Shown: piece by piece, positions 37,801-50,658 of the stretch
How the letters are laid out: each line of letters starts with the position of its first letter
Position numbering within the stretch: position 1 is the stretch's first letter
NCBI GenBank assembly: GCA_963556195.1
Contig: CAUVYP010000244.1
Coordinates: forward strand, 2,604,001-2,668,000
From: Sepiola atlantica
Taxonomy: Eukaryota; Mollusca; Cephalopoda; Sepiida; Sepiolidae
DNA: 64,000 nucleotides
Direction of reading: 5' to 3'
Translations under genes and position numbers: made by a program
Notes under the pieces: model-generated
Told to the model about the DNA's origin: nothing
The model's database searches: none
Seen by the model: the letters and a program-made list of their open reading frames with translations, nothing else

Positions 37801-40800
37801 GAATACGCAAAACATCAACAAAATTTAGCGCGTTTTAAAGTTGATATCGCTTTTGTTTATAACTTCCACATTTATTCGAATTGTGCAACGAAACTTTGCA
37901 GACAGTCTCGAATAAGCCTTTTCTACTGAAGTACAAAGTTTCAGAAGTGCAGCTCTTGTACTGCCGGAGATATGTCGATACAAACTGAATACGCAAAACA
38001 TCAACAAAATTTTGCGCGTTTTAATGTTAATATCGCTTTTGTTTATAACTTCCACATTTATTCGAATTGTGCAACGAAACTTTGCAGACAGTCTCAAATA
38101 GGCCTTTTCTACTGAAGTACCAAGTTTCAGAAGTGCAGCTCTTGTACTGCCGGAGATCTGTCGATACAAACTGAATACGCAAAACATCAACAAAATTTAG
38201 CGCGTTTTAATGTTAATATCGCTTTTGTTTATAACTTCCACATTTACTCGAATTGTGCCACGAAACTTTGCAGACAGTCGCGGAGACACATGTTCTACTG
38301 AAGTTCCAAGTTTCAGAAGTGCAGCTCTTGTACTGCCGGAGATATGTCGATACAAACTGAATACGCAAAACATCAACAAAATTTAGCGCGTTTTAAAGTT
38401 GATATCGCTTTTGTTTATAACTTCCACATTTATTCGAATTGTGCAACGAAACTTTGCAGACAGTCTCGAATAGGCCTTTTCTACTGAGGCACCAAGTGTC
38501 AGAAGTGCAGCTCTTGTACTGCCGGAGATATGTCGATACAAACTGAATACGCAAAACATCAACAAAATTTAGCGCGTTTTAAAGTTGATATCGCTTTTGT
38601 TTATAACTTCCACATTTATTCGAATTGTGCAACGAAACTTTGCAGACAGTCTCGAATAGGCCTTTTCTACTGAAGTACCAGGTTTCAGAAGTGCAGCTCT
38701 TGTACTGCCGGAGATATGTCGATACAAACTGAATACGCAAAACATCAACAAAATTTAGCGCGTTTTAAAGTTGATATCGCTTTTGTTTATAACTTCCCCA
38801 TTTATTCGAATTGTGCAACGAAACTTTGCAGACAGTCGCGGAGACACATTTTCTACTGAAGTACTAAGGTTCAGAAGTGCAGCTCTTGTACTGCCGGAGA
38901 TATGTCGATACAAACTGAATACGCAAAACATCAACAAAATTTAGCGCGTTTTAAAGTTGATATCGCTTTTGTTTATAACTTCCACATTTATTCGAATTGT
39001 GCAACGAAACTTTGCAGATAGTCTCGAATAGGCCTTTTCTACTGAAGTACCAAGTTTCAGAAGTGCAGCTCTTTTACTGCCGGAGATATGTCGATACAAA
39101 CTGAATACGCAAAACATCAACAAAATTTAGCGCGTTTTAATGTTAATATCGCTTTTGTTTATAACTTCCACATTTATTCGAATTGTGCAACGAAACTTTG
39201 CAGACAGTCTCAAATAGGCCTTTTCTACTGAAGTACCAAGTTGTAGAAGTGCAGCTCTTGTACTGCCGGAGATCTGTCGATACAAACTGAATACGCAAAA
39301 CATCAACAAAATTTAGCGCGTTTTAAAGTTGATATCGCTTTTGTTTATAACTTCCACATTTACTCGAATTTTGCCACGAAACCTTGCAGACAGTCGCGGA
39401 GACACATGTTCTACTGAAGTACCAAGTTTCAGAAGTGCAGCTCTTGTACTGCCGGAGATATGTCGATACAAACTGAATACGCAAAACATCAACAAAATTT
39501 AGCGCGTTTTAAAGTTGATATCGCTTTTGTTTATAACTTCCACATTTATTCGAATTGTGCCACGAAACTTTGCAGACAGTCTCGAATAGGCCTTTTCTAC
39601 TGAGGCACCAAGTGTCAGAAGTGCAGCTCTTGTACTGCCGGAGATATGTCGATACAAACTGAATACGCAAAACATCAACAAAATTTAGCGCGTTTTAAAG
39701 TTGATATCGCTTTTGTTTATAACTTCCACATTTATTCGAATTGTGCAACGAAACTTTGCAGACAGTCGCGGAGACACATGTTCTACTGAAGTACTAAGTT
39801 TCAGAAGTGCAGCTCTTGTACTGCCGGAGATATGTCGATACAAACTGAATACGCAAAACATCAACAAAATTTAGCGCGTTTTAAAGTTGATATCGCCTTT
39901 GTTTATAACTTCCCCATTTATTCGAATTGTGCAACGAAACTTTGCAGACAGTCGCGGAGACACATTTTCTACTGAAGTACCAAGGTTCAAAAGTGCAGCT
40001 CTTGTACTGCCGGAGATATGTCGATACAAACTGAATACGCAAAACATCAACAAAATTTAGCGCGTTTTAAAGTTGATATCGCTTTTGTTTATAACTTCCA
40101 CATTTATTCGAATTGTGCAACGAAACTTTGCAGATAGTCTCGAATAGGCCTTTTCTACTGAAGTACCAAGTTTCAGAAGTGCAGCTCTTGTACTGCCGGA
40201 GATATGTCGATCCAAACTAAATACGCAAAAAACCAACAAAATTTAGCGCGTTTTAAAGTTGATATCGCTTTTGTTTATAACTTCCACATTTATTCGAATT
40301 GTGCAACGAAACTTTGCAGACAGTCTCGAATAGGCCTTTTCTACTGAAGTACAAAGTTTCAGAAGTGCAGCTCTTGTACTGCCGGAGATATGTCGATAAC
40401 AACTGAATACGCAAAACATCAACAAAATTTAGCGCGTTTTAATGTTAATATCGCTTTTGTTTATAACTTCCACATTTATTCGAATTGTGCAACGAAACTT
40501 TGCAGACAGTCTCAAATAGGCCTTTTCTACTGAAGTACCAAGTTTCAGAAGTGCAGCTCTTGTACTGCCGGAGATCTGTCGATACAAACTGAATACGCAA
40601 AACATCAACAAAATTTAGCGCGTTTTAAAGTTGATATCGCTTTTGTTTATAACTTCCACATTTACTCGAATTTTGCCACGAAACCTTGCAGACAGTCGCG
40701 GAGACACATGTTCTACTGAAGTACCAAGTTTCAGAAGTGCAGCTCTTGTACTGCCGGAGATATGTCGATACAAACTGAATACGCAAAACATCAACAAAAT

Positions 40801-43218
40801 TTAGCGCGTTTTAAAGTTGATATCGCTTTTGTTTATAACTTCCACATTTATTCGAATTGTGCCACGAAACTTTGCAGACAGTCTCGAATAGGCCTTTTCT
40901 ACTGAGGCACCAAGTGTCAGAAGTGCAGCTCTTGTACTGCCGGAGATATGTCGATACAAACTGAATACGCAAAACATCAACAAAATTTAGCGCGTTTTAA
41001 AGTTGATATCGCTTTTGTTTATAACTTCCACATTTATTCGAATTGTGCAACGAAACTTTGCAGACAGTCTCGAATAGGCCTTTTCTACTGAAGTACCAGG
41101 TTTCAGAAGTGCAGCTCTTGTACTGCCGGAGATATGTCGATACAAACTGAATACGCAAAACATCAACAAAATTTAGCGCGTTTTAAAGTTGATATCGCTT
41201 TTGTTTATAACTTCCCCATTTATTCGAATTGTGCAACGAAACTTTGCAGACAGTCGCGGAGACACATTTTCTACTGAAGTACTAAGGTTCAGAAGTGCAG
41301 CTCTTGTACTGCCGGAGATATGTCGATACAAACTGAATACGCAAAACATCAACAAAATTTAGCGCGTTTTAAAGTTGATATCGCTTTTGTTTATAACTTC
41401 CACATTTATTCGAATTGTGCAACGAAACTTTGCAGATAGTCTCGAATAGGCCTTTTCTACTGTAGTACAAAGTTTCAGAAGTGCAGCTCTTGTACTGCCG
41501 GAGATATGTCGATCCAAACTAAATACGCAAAAAACCAACAAAATTTAGCGCGTTTTTAAGTTGATATCGCTTTTGTTTATAACTTCCACATTTATTCGAA
41601 TTGTGCAACGAAACTTTGCAGACAGTCTCGAATAGGCCTTTTCTACTGAAGTACAAAGTTTCAGAAGTGCAGCTCTTGTACTCCCGGAGATATGTCGATA
41701 CAAACTGAATACGCAAAACATCAACAAAATTTAGCGCGTTTTAATGTTAATATCGCTTTTGTTTATAACTTCCACATTTATTCGAATTGTGCAACGAAAC
41801 TTTGCAGACAGTCTCAAATAGGCCTTTTCTACTGAAGTACCAAGTTTCAGAAGTGCAGCTCTTGTACTGCCGGAGATCTGTCGATACAAACTGAATACGC
41901 AAAACATCAACAAAATTTAGCGCGTTTTAAAGTTGATATCGCTTTTGTTTATAACTTCCACATTTACTCGAATTGTGCCACGAAACTTTGCAGACAGTCG
42001 CGGAGACACATGTTCTACTAAAGTACCAAGTTTCAGAAGTGCAGCTCTTGTACTGCCGGAGATATGTCGATACAAACTGAATACGCAAAACATCAACAAA
42101 ATTTAGCGCGTTTTAAAGTTTATATCGCTTTTGTTTATAACTTCCACATTTATTCGAATTGTGCAACGAAACTTTGCAGACAGTCTCGAATAGGCCTTTT
42201 CTACTGAGGCACCAAGTGTCAGAAGTGCAGCTCTTGTACTGCCGGAGATATGTCGATACAAACTGAATACGCAAAACATCAACAAAATTTAGCGCGTTTT
42301 AAAGTTGATATCGCTTTTGTTTATAACTTCCACATTTATTCGAATTGTGCAACGAAACTTTGCAGACAGTCTCGAATAGGCCTTTTCTACTGAAGTACCA
42401 GGTTTCAGAAGTGCAGCTCTTGTACTGCCGGAGATATGTCGATACAAACTGAATACGCAAAACATCAACAAAATTTAGCGCGTTTTAAAGTTGATATCGC
42501 TTTTGTTTATAACTTCCCCATTTATTCGAATTGTGCAACGAAACTTTGCAGACAGTCGCGGAGACACATTTTCTACTGAAGTACTAAGGTTCAGAAGTGC
42601 AGCTCTTGTACTGCTGGAGATATGTCGATACAAACTGAATACGCAAAACATCAACAAAATTTAGCGCGTTTTAAAGTTGATATCGCTTTTGTTTATAACT
42701 TCCCCATTTATTCGAATTGTGCAACGAAACTTTGCAGACAGTCTCGAATAGGCCTTTTCTACTGAAGTACAAAGTTTCAGAAGTGCAGCTCTTGTACTGC
42801 CGGAGATATGTCGATACAAACTGAATACGCAAAACATCAACAAAATTTAGCGCGTTTTAATGTTAATATCGCTTTTGTTTATAACTTCCACATTTATTCG
42901 AATTGTGCAACGAAACTTTGCAGACAGTCTCGAATAGGCCTTTTCTACTGAAGTACCAAGTTTCAGAAGTGCAGCTCTTGTACTGCCGGAGATCTGTCGA
43001 TACAAACTGAATACGCAAAACATCAACAAAATTTAGCGTGTTTTAAAGTTGATATCGCTTTTGTTTATAACTTCCACATGTACTCGAATTGTGCCACGAA
43101 ACTTTGCAGACAGTCGCGGAGACACATGTTCTACTGAAGTACCAAGTTACAGAAGTGCAGCTCTTGTACTGCCGGAGATATGTCGATACAAACTTAATAC
43201 GCAAAACATCAACAAAAT
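34849..43218. repeat. 5-, 6- and 7-monomer HOR zone
   Basis: The order GGC/TGT, ACCAGG, C44 with TACTMAGG, (G48 or AAC59), ACAAAG, BglII, C51/C63 cycles from 35035. Starts of the GGC/TGT monomer lie at 35035, 35965, 37081, 38383, 39499, 40801 and 42103, giving periods of 5, 6, 7, 6, 7 and 7 monomers. The two exact 7-unit rounds at 39499 and 40801 are preceded by monomers 39313 and 40615, which share TTTTGCC and AACCTTG. The G48 slot of 37639 is filled by an AAC59 monomer at 40057 and 41359, so one position in the HOR accepts two subfamilies. Confidence 0.85.
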
Positions 43219-45264
43219 TTAGCGCGTTTTAAAGTTGATATCGCTTTTGTTTATAACTTCCACATTTATTCGAATTGTGCAACGAAACTTTGCAGACAGT
43301 CTCGAATAGGCCTTTTCTACTGAGGCACAAAGTGTCAGAAGTGCAGCTCTTGTACTGCCGGAGATATGTCGATACAAACTGAATACGCAAAACATCAACA
43401 AAATTTAGCGCGTTTTAAAGTTGATATCGCTTTTGTTTATAACTTCCACATTTATTCGAATTGTGCAACGAAACTTTGCAGACGATCTCGAATAGGCCTT
43501 TTCTACTGAAGTACCAGGTTTCAGAAGTGCAGCTCTTGTACTGCCGGAGATATGTCGATACAAACTGAATACGCAAAACATCAACAAAATTTAGCGCGTT
43601 TTAAAGTTGATATCGCTTTTGTTTATAACTTCCCCATTTATTCGAATTGTGCAACGAAACTTTGCAGACAGTCGCGGAGACACATTTTCTACTGAAGTAC
43701 TAAGGTTCAGAAGTGCAGCTCTTGTACTGCCGGAGATATGTCGATACAAACTGAATACGCAAAACATCAACAAAATTTAGCGCGTTTTAAAGTTGATATC
43801 GCTTTTGTTTATAACTTCCACATTTATTCGAATTGTGCAACGAAACTTTGCAGATAGTCTCGAATAGGCCTTTTCTACTGAAGTACAAAGTTTCAGAAGT
43901 GCAGCTCTTGTACTGCCGGAGATATGTCGATCCAAACGAAATACGCAAAAAACCAACAAAATTTAGCGCGTTTTAAAGTTGATATCGCTTTTGTTTATAA
44001 CTTCCACATTTATTCGAATTGTGCAACGAAACTTTGCAGACAGTCTCGAATAGGCCTTTTCTACTGAAGTACAAAGTTTCAGAAGTGCAGCTCTTGTACT
44101 GCCGGAGATATGTCGATACAAACTGAATACGCAAAACATCAACAAAATTTAGCGCGTTTTAATGTTAATATCGCTTTTGTTTATAACTTCCACATTTATT
44201 CGAATTGTGCAACGAAACTTTGCAGACAGTCTCAAATAGGCCTTTTCTACTGAAGTACCAAGTTTCAGAAGTGCAGCTCTTGTACTCCCGGAGATCTGTC
44301 GATACAAACTGAATACGCAAAACATCAACAAAATTTAGCGCGTTTGAAAGTTGATATCGCTTTTGTTTATAACTTCCACATTTACTCGAATTGTGCCACG
44401 AAACTTTGCAGACAGTCGCGGAGACACATGTTCTACTGAAGTTCCAAGTTTCAGAAGTGCAGCTCTTGTACTGCCGGAGATATGTCGATACAAACTGAAT
44501 ACGCAAAACATCAACAAAATTTAGCGCGTTTTAAAGTTGATATCGCTTTTGTTTATAACTTCCACATTTATTCGAATTGTGCAACGAAACTTTGCAGACA
44601 GTCTCGAATAGGCCTTTTCTACTGAGGCACCAAGTGTCAGAAGTGCAGCTCTTGTACTGCCGGAGATATGTCGATACAAACTGAATACGCAAAACATCAA
44701 CAAAATTTAGCGCGTTTTAAAGTTGATATCGCTTTTGTTTATAACTTCCACATTTATTCGAATTGTGCAACGAAACTTTGCAGACAGTCTCGAATAGGCC
44801 TTTTCTACTGAAGTACCAGGTTTCAGAAGTGCAGCTCTTGTACTGCCGGAGATATGTCGATACAAACTGAATACGCAAAACATCAACAAAATTTAGCGCG
44901 TTTTAAAGTTGATATCGCTTTTGTTTATAACTTCCACATTTATTCGAATTGTGCAACGAAACTTTGCGAATAGTCTTGAATAGGCCTTTTCTACTGAAGT
45001 ACAAAGTTTCAGAAGTGCAGCTCTTGTACTGCCGGAGATATGTCGATCCAAACTAAATACCCAAAAAACCAACAAAATTTAGCGCGTTTTAAAGTTGATA
45101 TCGCTTTTGTTTATAACTTCCACATTTATTCGAATTGTGCAACGAAACTTTGCAGACAGTCTCGAATAGGCCTTTTCTACTGAAGTACAAAGTTTCAGAA
45201 GTGCAGCTCTTGTACTGCCGGAGATATGTCGATACAAACTGAATACGCAAAACATCAACAAAAT
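43219..45264. repeat. 11-monomer tandem duplication, copy 1 (2046 bp)
   Basis: Eleven monomers identical in order to 45265-47310, directly adjacent. Shared private markers: GACGATCTCG (43484, 45530), GTTTGAAAG at the left end of 44335 and 46381, AAGTTCCAAG in the same monomers, TTGCGAATAGTCTTGAA in 44893 and 46939, and AAATACCCAAAAAACC at their right ends. By hand comparison I found four differences over 2046 bp. Internally it is one 7-unit round plus four more monomers. Confidence 0.92.
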
Positions 45265-47310
45265 TTAGCGCGTTTTAAAGTTGATATCGCTTTTGTTTAT
45301 AACTTCCACATTTATTCGAATTGTGCAACGAAACTTTGCAGACAGTCTCGAATAGGCCTTTTCTACTGAGGCACAATGTGTCAGAAGTGCAGCTCTTGTA
45401 CTGCCGGAGATATGTCGATACAAACTGAATACGCAAAACATCAACAAAATTTAGCGCGTTTTAAAGTTGATATCGCTTTTGTTTATAACTTCCACATTTA
45501 TTCGAATTGTGCAACGAAACTTTGCAGACGATCTCGAATAGGCCTTTTCTACTGAAGTACCAGGTTTCAGAAGTGCAGCTCTTGTACTGCCGGAGATATG
45601 TCGATACAAACTGAATACGCAAAACATCAACAAAATTTAGCGCGTTTTAAAGTTGATATCGCTTTTGTTTATAACTTCCCCATTTATTCGAATTGTGCAA
45701 CGAAACTTTGCAGACAGTCGCGGAGACACATTTTCTACTGAAGTACTAAGGTTCAGAAGTGCAGCTCTTGTACTGCCGGAGATATGTCGATACAAACTGA
45801 ATACGCAAAACATCAACAAAATTTAGCGCGTTTTAAAGTTGATATCGCTTTTGTTTATAACTTCCACATTTATTCGAATTGTGCAACGAAACTTTGCAGA
45901 TAGTCTCGAATAGGCCTTTTCTACTGAAGTACAAAGTTTCAGAAGTGCAGCTCTTGTACTGCCGGAGATATGTCGATCCAAACTAAATACGCAAAAAACC
46001 AACAAAATTTAGCGCGTTTTAAAGTTGATATCGCTTTTGTTTATAACTTCCACATTTATTCGAATTGTGCAACGAAACTTTGCAGACAGTCTCGAATAGG
46101 CCTTTTCTACTGAAGTACAAAGTTTCAGAAGTGCAGCTCTTGTACTGCCGGAGATATGTCGATACAAACTGAATACGCAAAACATCAACAAAATTTAGCG
46201 CGTTTTAATGTTAATATCGCTTTTGTTTATAACTTCCACATTTATTCGAATTGTGCAACGAAACTTTGCAGACAGTCTCAAATAGGCCTTTTCTACTGAA
46301 GTACCAAGTTTCAGAAGTGCAGCTCTTGTACTGCCGGAGATCTGTCGATACAAACTGAATACGCAAAACATCAACAAAATTTAGCGCGTTTGAAAGTTGA
46401 TATCGCTTTTGTTTATAACTTCCACATTTACTCGAATTGTGCCACGAAACTTTGCAGACAGTCGCGGAGACACATGTTCTACTGAAGTTCCAAGTTTCAG
46501 AAGTGCAGCTCTTGTACTGCCGGAGATATGTCGATACAAACTGAATACGCAAAACATCAACAAAATTTAGCGCGTTTTAAAGTTGATATCGCTTTTGTTT
46601 ATAACTTCCACATTTATTCGAATTGTGCAACGAAACTTTGCAGACAGTCTCGAATAGGCCTTTTCTACTGAGGCCCCAAGTGTCAGAAGTGCAGCTCTTG
46701 TACTGCCGGAGATATGTCGATACAAACTGAATACGCAAAACATCAACAAAATTTAGCGCGTTTTAAAGTTGATATCGCTTTTGTTTATAACTTCCACATT
46801 TATTCGAATTGTGCAACGAAACTTTGCAGACAGTCTCGAATAGGCCTTTTCTACTGAAGTACCAGGTTTCAGAAGTGCAGCTCTTGTACTGCCGGAGATA
46901 TGTCGATACAAACTGAATACGCAAAACATCAACAAAATTTAGCGCGTTTTAAAGTTGATATCGCTTTTGTTTATAACTTCCACATTTATTCGAATTGTGC
47001 AACGAAACTTTGCGAATAGTCTTGAATAGGCCTTTTCTACTGAAGTACAAAGTTTCAGAAGTGCAGCTCTTGTACTGCCGGAGATATGTCGATCCAAACT
47101 AAATACCCAAAAAACCAACAAAATTTAGCGCGTTTTAAAGTTGATATCGCTTTTGTTTATAACTTCCACATTTATTCGAATTGTGCAACGAAACTTTGCA
47201 GACAGTCTCGAATAGGCCTTTTCTACTGAAGTACAAAGTTTCAGAAGTGCAGCTCTTGTACTGCCGGAGATATGTCGATACAAACTGAATACGCAAAACA
47301 TCAACAAAAT
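45265..47310. repeat. 11-monomer tandem duplication, copy 2 (2046 bp)
   Basis: Second copy of 43219-45264. The differences seen are T at 45377 (A at 43331), T at 45984 (G at 43938), G at 46333 (C at 44287) and C at 46675 (A at 44629). It is the youngest large duplication recognisable in the window, or an assembly duplication of the same DNA. Confidence 0.92.
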
Positions 47311-50300
47311 TTAGCGCGTTTTAAAGTTGATATCGCTTTTGTTTATAACTTCCACATTTATTCGAATTGTGCAACGAAACTTTGCAGACAGTCTCGAATA
47401 GGCCTTTTCTACTGAGGCACCAAGTTTCAGAAGTGCAGCTCTTGTACTGCCGGAGATATGTCGATACAAACTGAATACGCAAAACATCAACAAAATTTAG
47501 CGCGTTTTAAAGTTGATATCGCTTTTGTTTATAACTTCCACATTTATTCGAATTGTGCAACGAAACTTTGCAGACAGTCTCGAATAGGCCTTTTCTCCTG
47601 AAGTACAAAGTTTCAGCAGTGCAGCTCTTGTACTGCCGGAGATATGTCGATACAAACTGAATACGCAAAACATCAACAAAATTTAGCGCGTTTTAATGTT
47701 AATATCGCTTTTGTTTATAACTTCCACATTTATTCGAATTGTGCAACGAAACTTTGCAGACAGTCTCAAATAGGCCTTTTCTACTGAAGTACCAAGTTTC
47801 AGAAGTGCAGCTCTTGTACTGCCGGAGATCTGTCGATACAAACTGAATACGCAAAACATCAACAAAATTTAGCGCGTTTTAAAGTTGATATCGCTTTTGT
47901 TTATAACTTCCACATTTACTCGAATTGTGCCACGAAACTTTGCAGACAGTCGCGGAGACACATGTTCTACTGAAGTACCAAGTTTCAGAAGTGCAGCTCT
48001 TGTACTGCCGGAGATATGTCGATACAAACTGAATACGCAAAACATCAACAAAATTTAGCGCGTTTTAAAGTTGATATCGCTTTTGTTTATAACTTCCACA
48101 TTTATTCGAATTGTGCAACGAAACTTTGCAGACAGTCTCGAATAGGCCTTTTCTACTGAGGCACCAAGTGTCAGAAGTGCAGCTCTTGTACTGCCGGAGA
48201 TATGTCGATACAAACTGAATACGCAAAACATCAACAAAATTTAGCGCGTTTTAAAGTTGATATCGCTTTTGTTTATAACTTCCACATTTATTCGAATTGT
48301 GCAACGAAACTTTGCAGACAGTCTCGAATAAGCCTTTTCTACTGAAGTACCAGGTTTCAGAAGTGCAGCTCTTGTACTGCCGGAGATATGTCGATACAAA
48401 CTGAATACGCAAAACATCAACAAAATTTAGCGCGTTTTAAAGTTGATATCGCTTTTGTTTATAACTTCCACATTTATTCGAATTGTGCCACGAAACTTTG
48501 CAGACAGTCGCGGAGACACATTTTCTACTGAAGTACCAAGTTTCAGAAGTGCAGCTCTTGTACTGCCGGAGATCTGTCGATACAAACTGAATACGCAAAA
48601 CATCAACAAAATTTAGCGCGTTTTAAAGTTGATATCGCTTTTGTTTATAACTTCCACATTTATTCGAATTGTGCAACGAAACTTTGCAGACAGTCTCAAA
48701 TAGGCCTTTTCTACTGAAGTACCAAGTTTCAGAAGTGCAGCTCTTGTACTGCCGGAGATCTGTCGATACAAACTGAATACGCAAAACATCAACAAAATTT
48801 AGCGCGTTTTAAAGTTGATATCGCTTTTGTTTATAACTTCCACATTTACTCGAATTGTGCCACGAAACTTTGCAGACAGTCGCGGAGACACATGTTCTAC
48901 TGAAGTACCAAGTTTCAGAAGTGCAGCTCTTGTACTGCCGGAGATATGTCGATACAAACTGAATACGCAAAACATCAACAAAATTTAGCGCGTTTTAAAG
49001 TTGATATCGCTTTTGTTTATAACTTCCACATTTATTCGAATTGTGCAACGAAACTTTGCAGACAGTCTCGAATAGGCCTTTTCTACTGAGGCACCAAGTG
49101 TCAGAAGTGCAGCTCTTGTACTGCCGGAGATATGTCGATACAAACTGAATACGCAAAACATCAACAAAATTTAGCGCGTTTTAAAGTTGATATCGCTTTT
49201 GTTTATAACTTCCACATTTATTCGAATTGTGCTACGAAACTTTGCAGACAGTCTCGAATAAGCCTTTTCTACTGAAGTACCAGGTTTCAGAAGTGCAGCT
49301 CTTGTACTGCCGGAGATATGTCGATACAAACTGAATACGCAAAACATCAACAAAATTTAGCGCGTTTTAAAGTTGATATCGCTTTTGTTTATAACTTCCA
49401 CATTTATTCGAATTGTGCCACGAAACTTTGCAGACAGTCGTGGAGACACATTTTCTACTGAAGTACCAAGTTTCAGAAGTGCAGCTCTTGTACTGCCGGA
49501 GATCTGTCGATACAAACTGAATACGCAAAACATCAACAAAATTTAGCGCGTTTTAAAGTTGATATCGCTTTTGTTTATAACTTCCACATTTACTCGAATT
49601 GTGCCACGAAACTTTGCAGACAGTCGCGGAGACACATGTTCTACTGAAGTACCAAGTTTCAGAAGTGCAGCTCTTGTACTGCCGGAGATATGTCGATACA
49701 AACTGAATACGCAAAACATCAACAAAATTTAGCGCGTTTTAAAGTTGATATCGCTTTTGTTTATAACTTCCACATTTATTCGAATTGTGCAACGAAACTT
49801 TGCAGACAGTCTCGAATAGGCCTTTTCTACTGAGGCACGAAGTGTCAGAAGTGCAGCTCTTGTACTGCCGGAGATATGTCGATACAAACTGAATACGCAA
49901 AACATCAACAAAATTTAGCGCGTTTTAAAGTTGATATCGCTTTTGTTTATAACTTCCACATTTATTCGAATTGTGCAACGAAACTTTGCAGACAGTCTCG
50001 AATAAGCCTTTTCTACTGAAGTACCAGGTTTCAGAAGTGCAGCTCTTGTACTGCCGGAGATATGTCGATACAAACTGAATACGCAAAACATCAACAAAAT
50101 TTAGCGCGTTTTAAAGTTGATATCGCTTTTGTTTATAACTTCCCCATTTATTCGAATTGTGCAACGAAACTTTGCAGACAGTCGCGGAGACACATTTTCT
50201 ACTGAAGTACTAAGGTTCAGAAGTGCAGCTCTTGTACTGCCGGAGATATGTCGATCCAAACTAAATATGCAAAAAACCAACAAAATTTAGCGCGTTTTAA

Positions 50301-50658
50301 AGTTGATATCGCTTTTGTTTATAACTTCCACATTTATTCGAATTGTGCAACGAAACTTTGCAGACAGTCTCGAATAGGCCTTTTCTACTGAAGTACAAAG
50401 TTTCAGAAGTGCAGCTCTTGTACTGCCGGAGATATGTCGATACAAACTGAATACGCAAAACATCAACAAAATTTAGCGCGTTTTAATGTTAATATCGCTT
50501 TTGTTTATAACTTCCACATTTATTCGAATTGTTCAACGAAACTTTGCAGACAGTCTCAAATAGGCCTTTTCTACTGAAGTACCAAGTTTCAGAAGTGCAG
50601 CTCTTGTACTGCCGGAGATCTGTCGATACAAACTGAATACGCAAAACATCAACAAAAT
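47311..50658. repeat. 4- and 5-monomer HOR zone
   Basis: Cycles of GGC/TGT, ACCAGG with CGAATAAGCC, a type A monomer with AGATCT and GCCACG, (BglII type B), C51/C63 begin at 48055, 48985 and 49729, spacing 5 and 4 monomers. CGAATAAGCC in place of CGAATAGGCC marks the ACCAGG monomers here (48241, 49171, 49915). Monomers 48427 and 49357 combine a BglII right end with a C63 type A box and are chimeric. Monomer 50473 has GTTCAACG, which places a TGA in the minus-strand frame. Confidence 0.82.
50473..50658. repeat. Stop-bearing monomer subfamily (GTTCAACG)
   Basis: A BglII-type monomer with GTTCAACG in place of GTGCAACG, giving a TGA in the minus-strand frame. It recurs at 55309 and 57727, once before each C51/C63 monomer that opens a super-HOR segment. 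Unrelated stops occur singly at 17926 (TAG), 26108 (TAG), 26852 (TGA) and 43033 (TAA). Confidence 0.85.
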
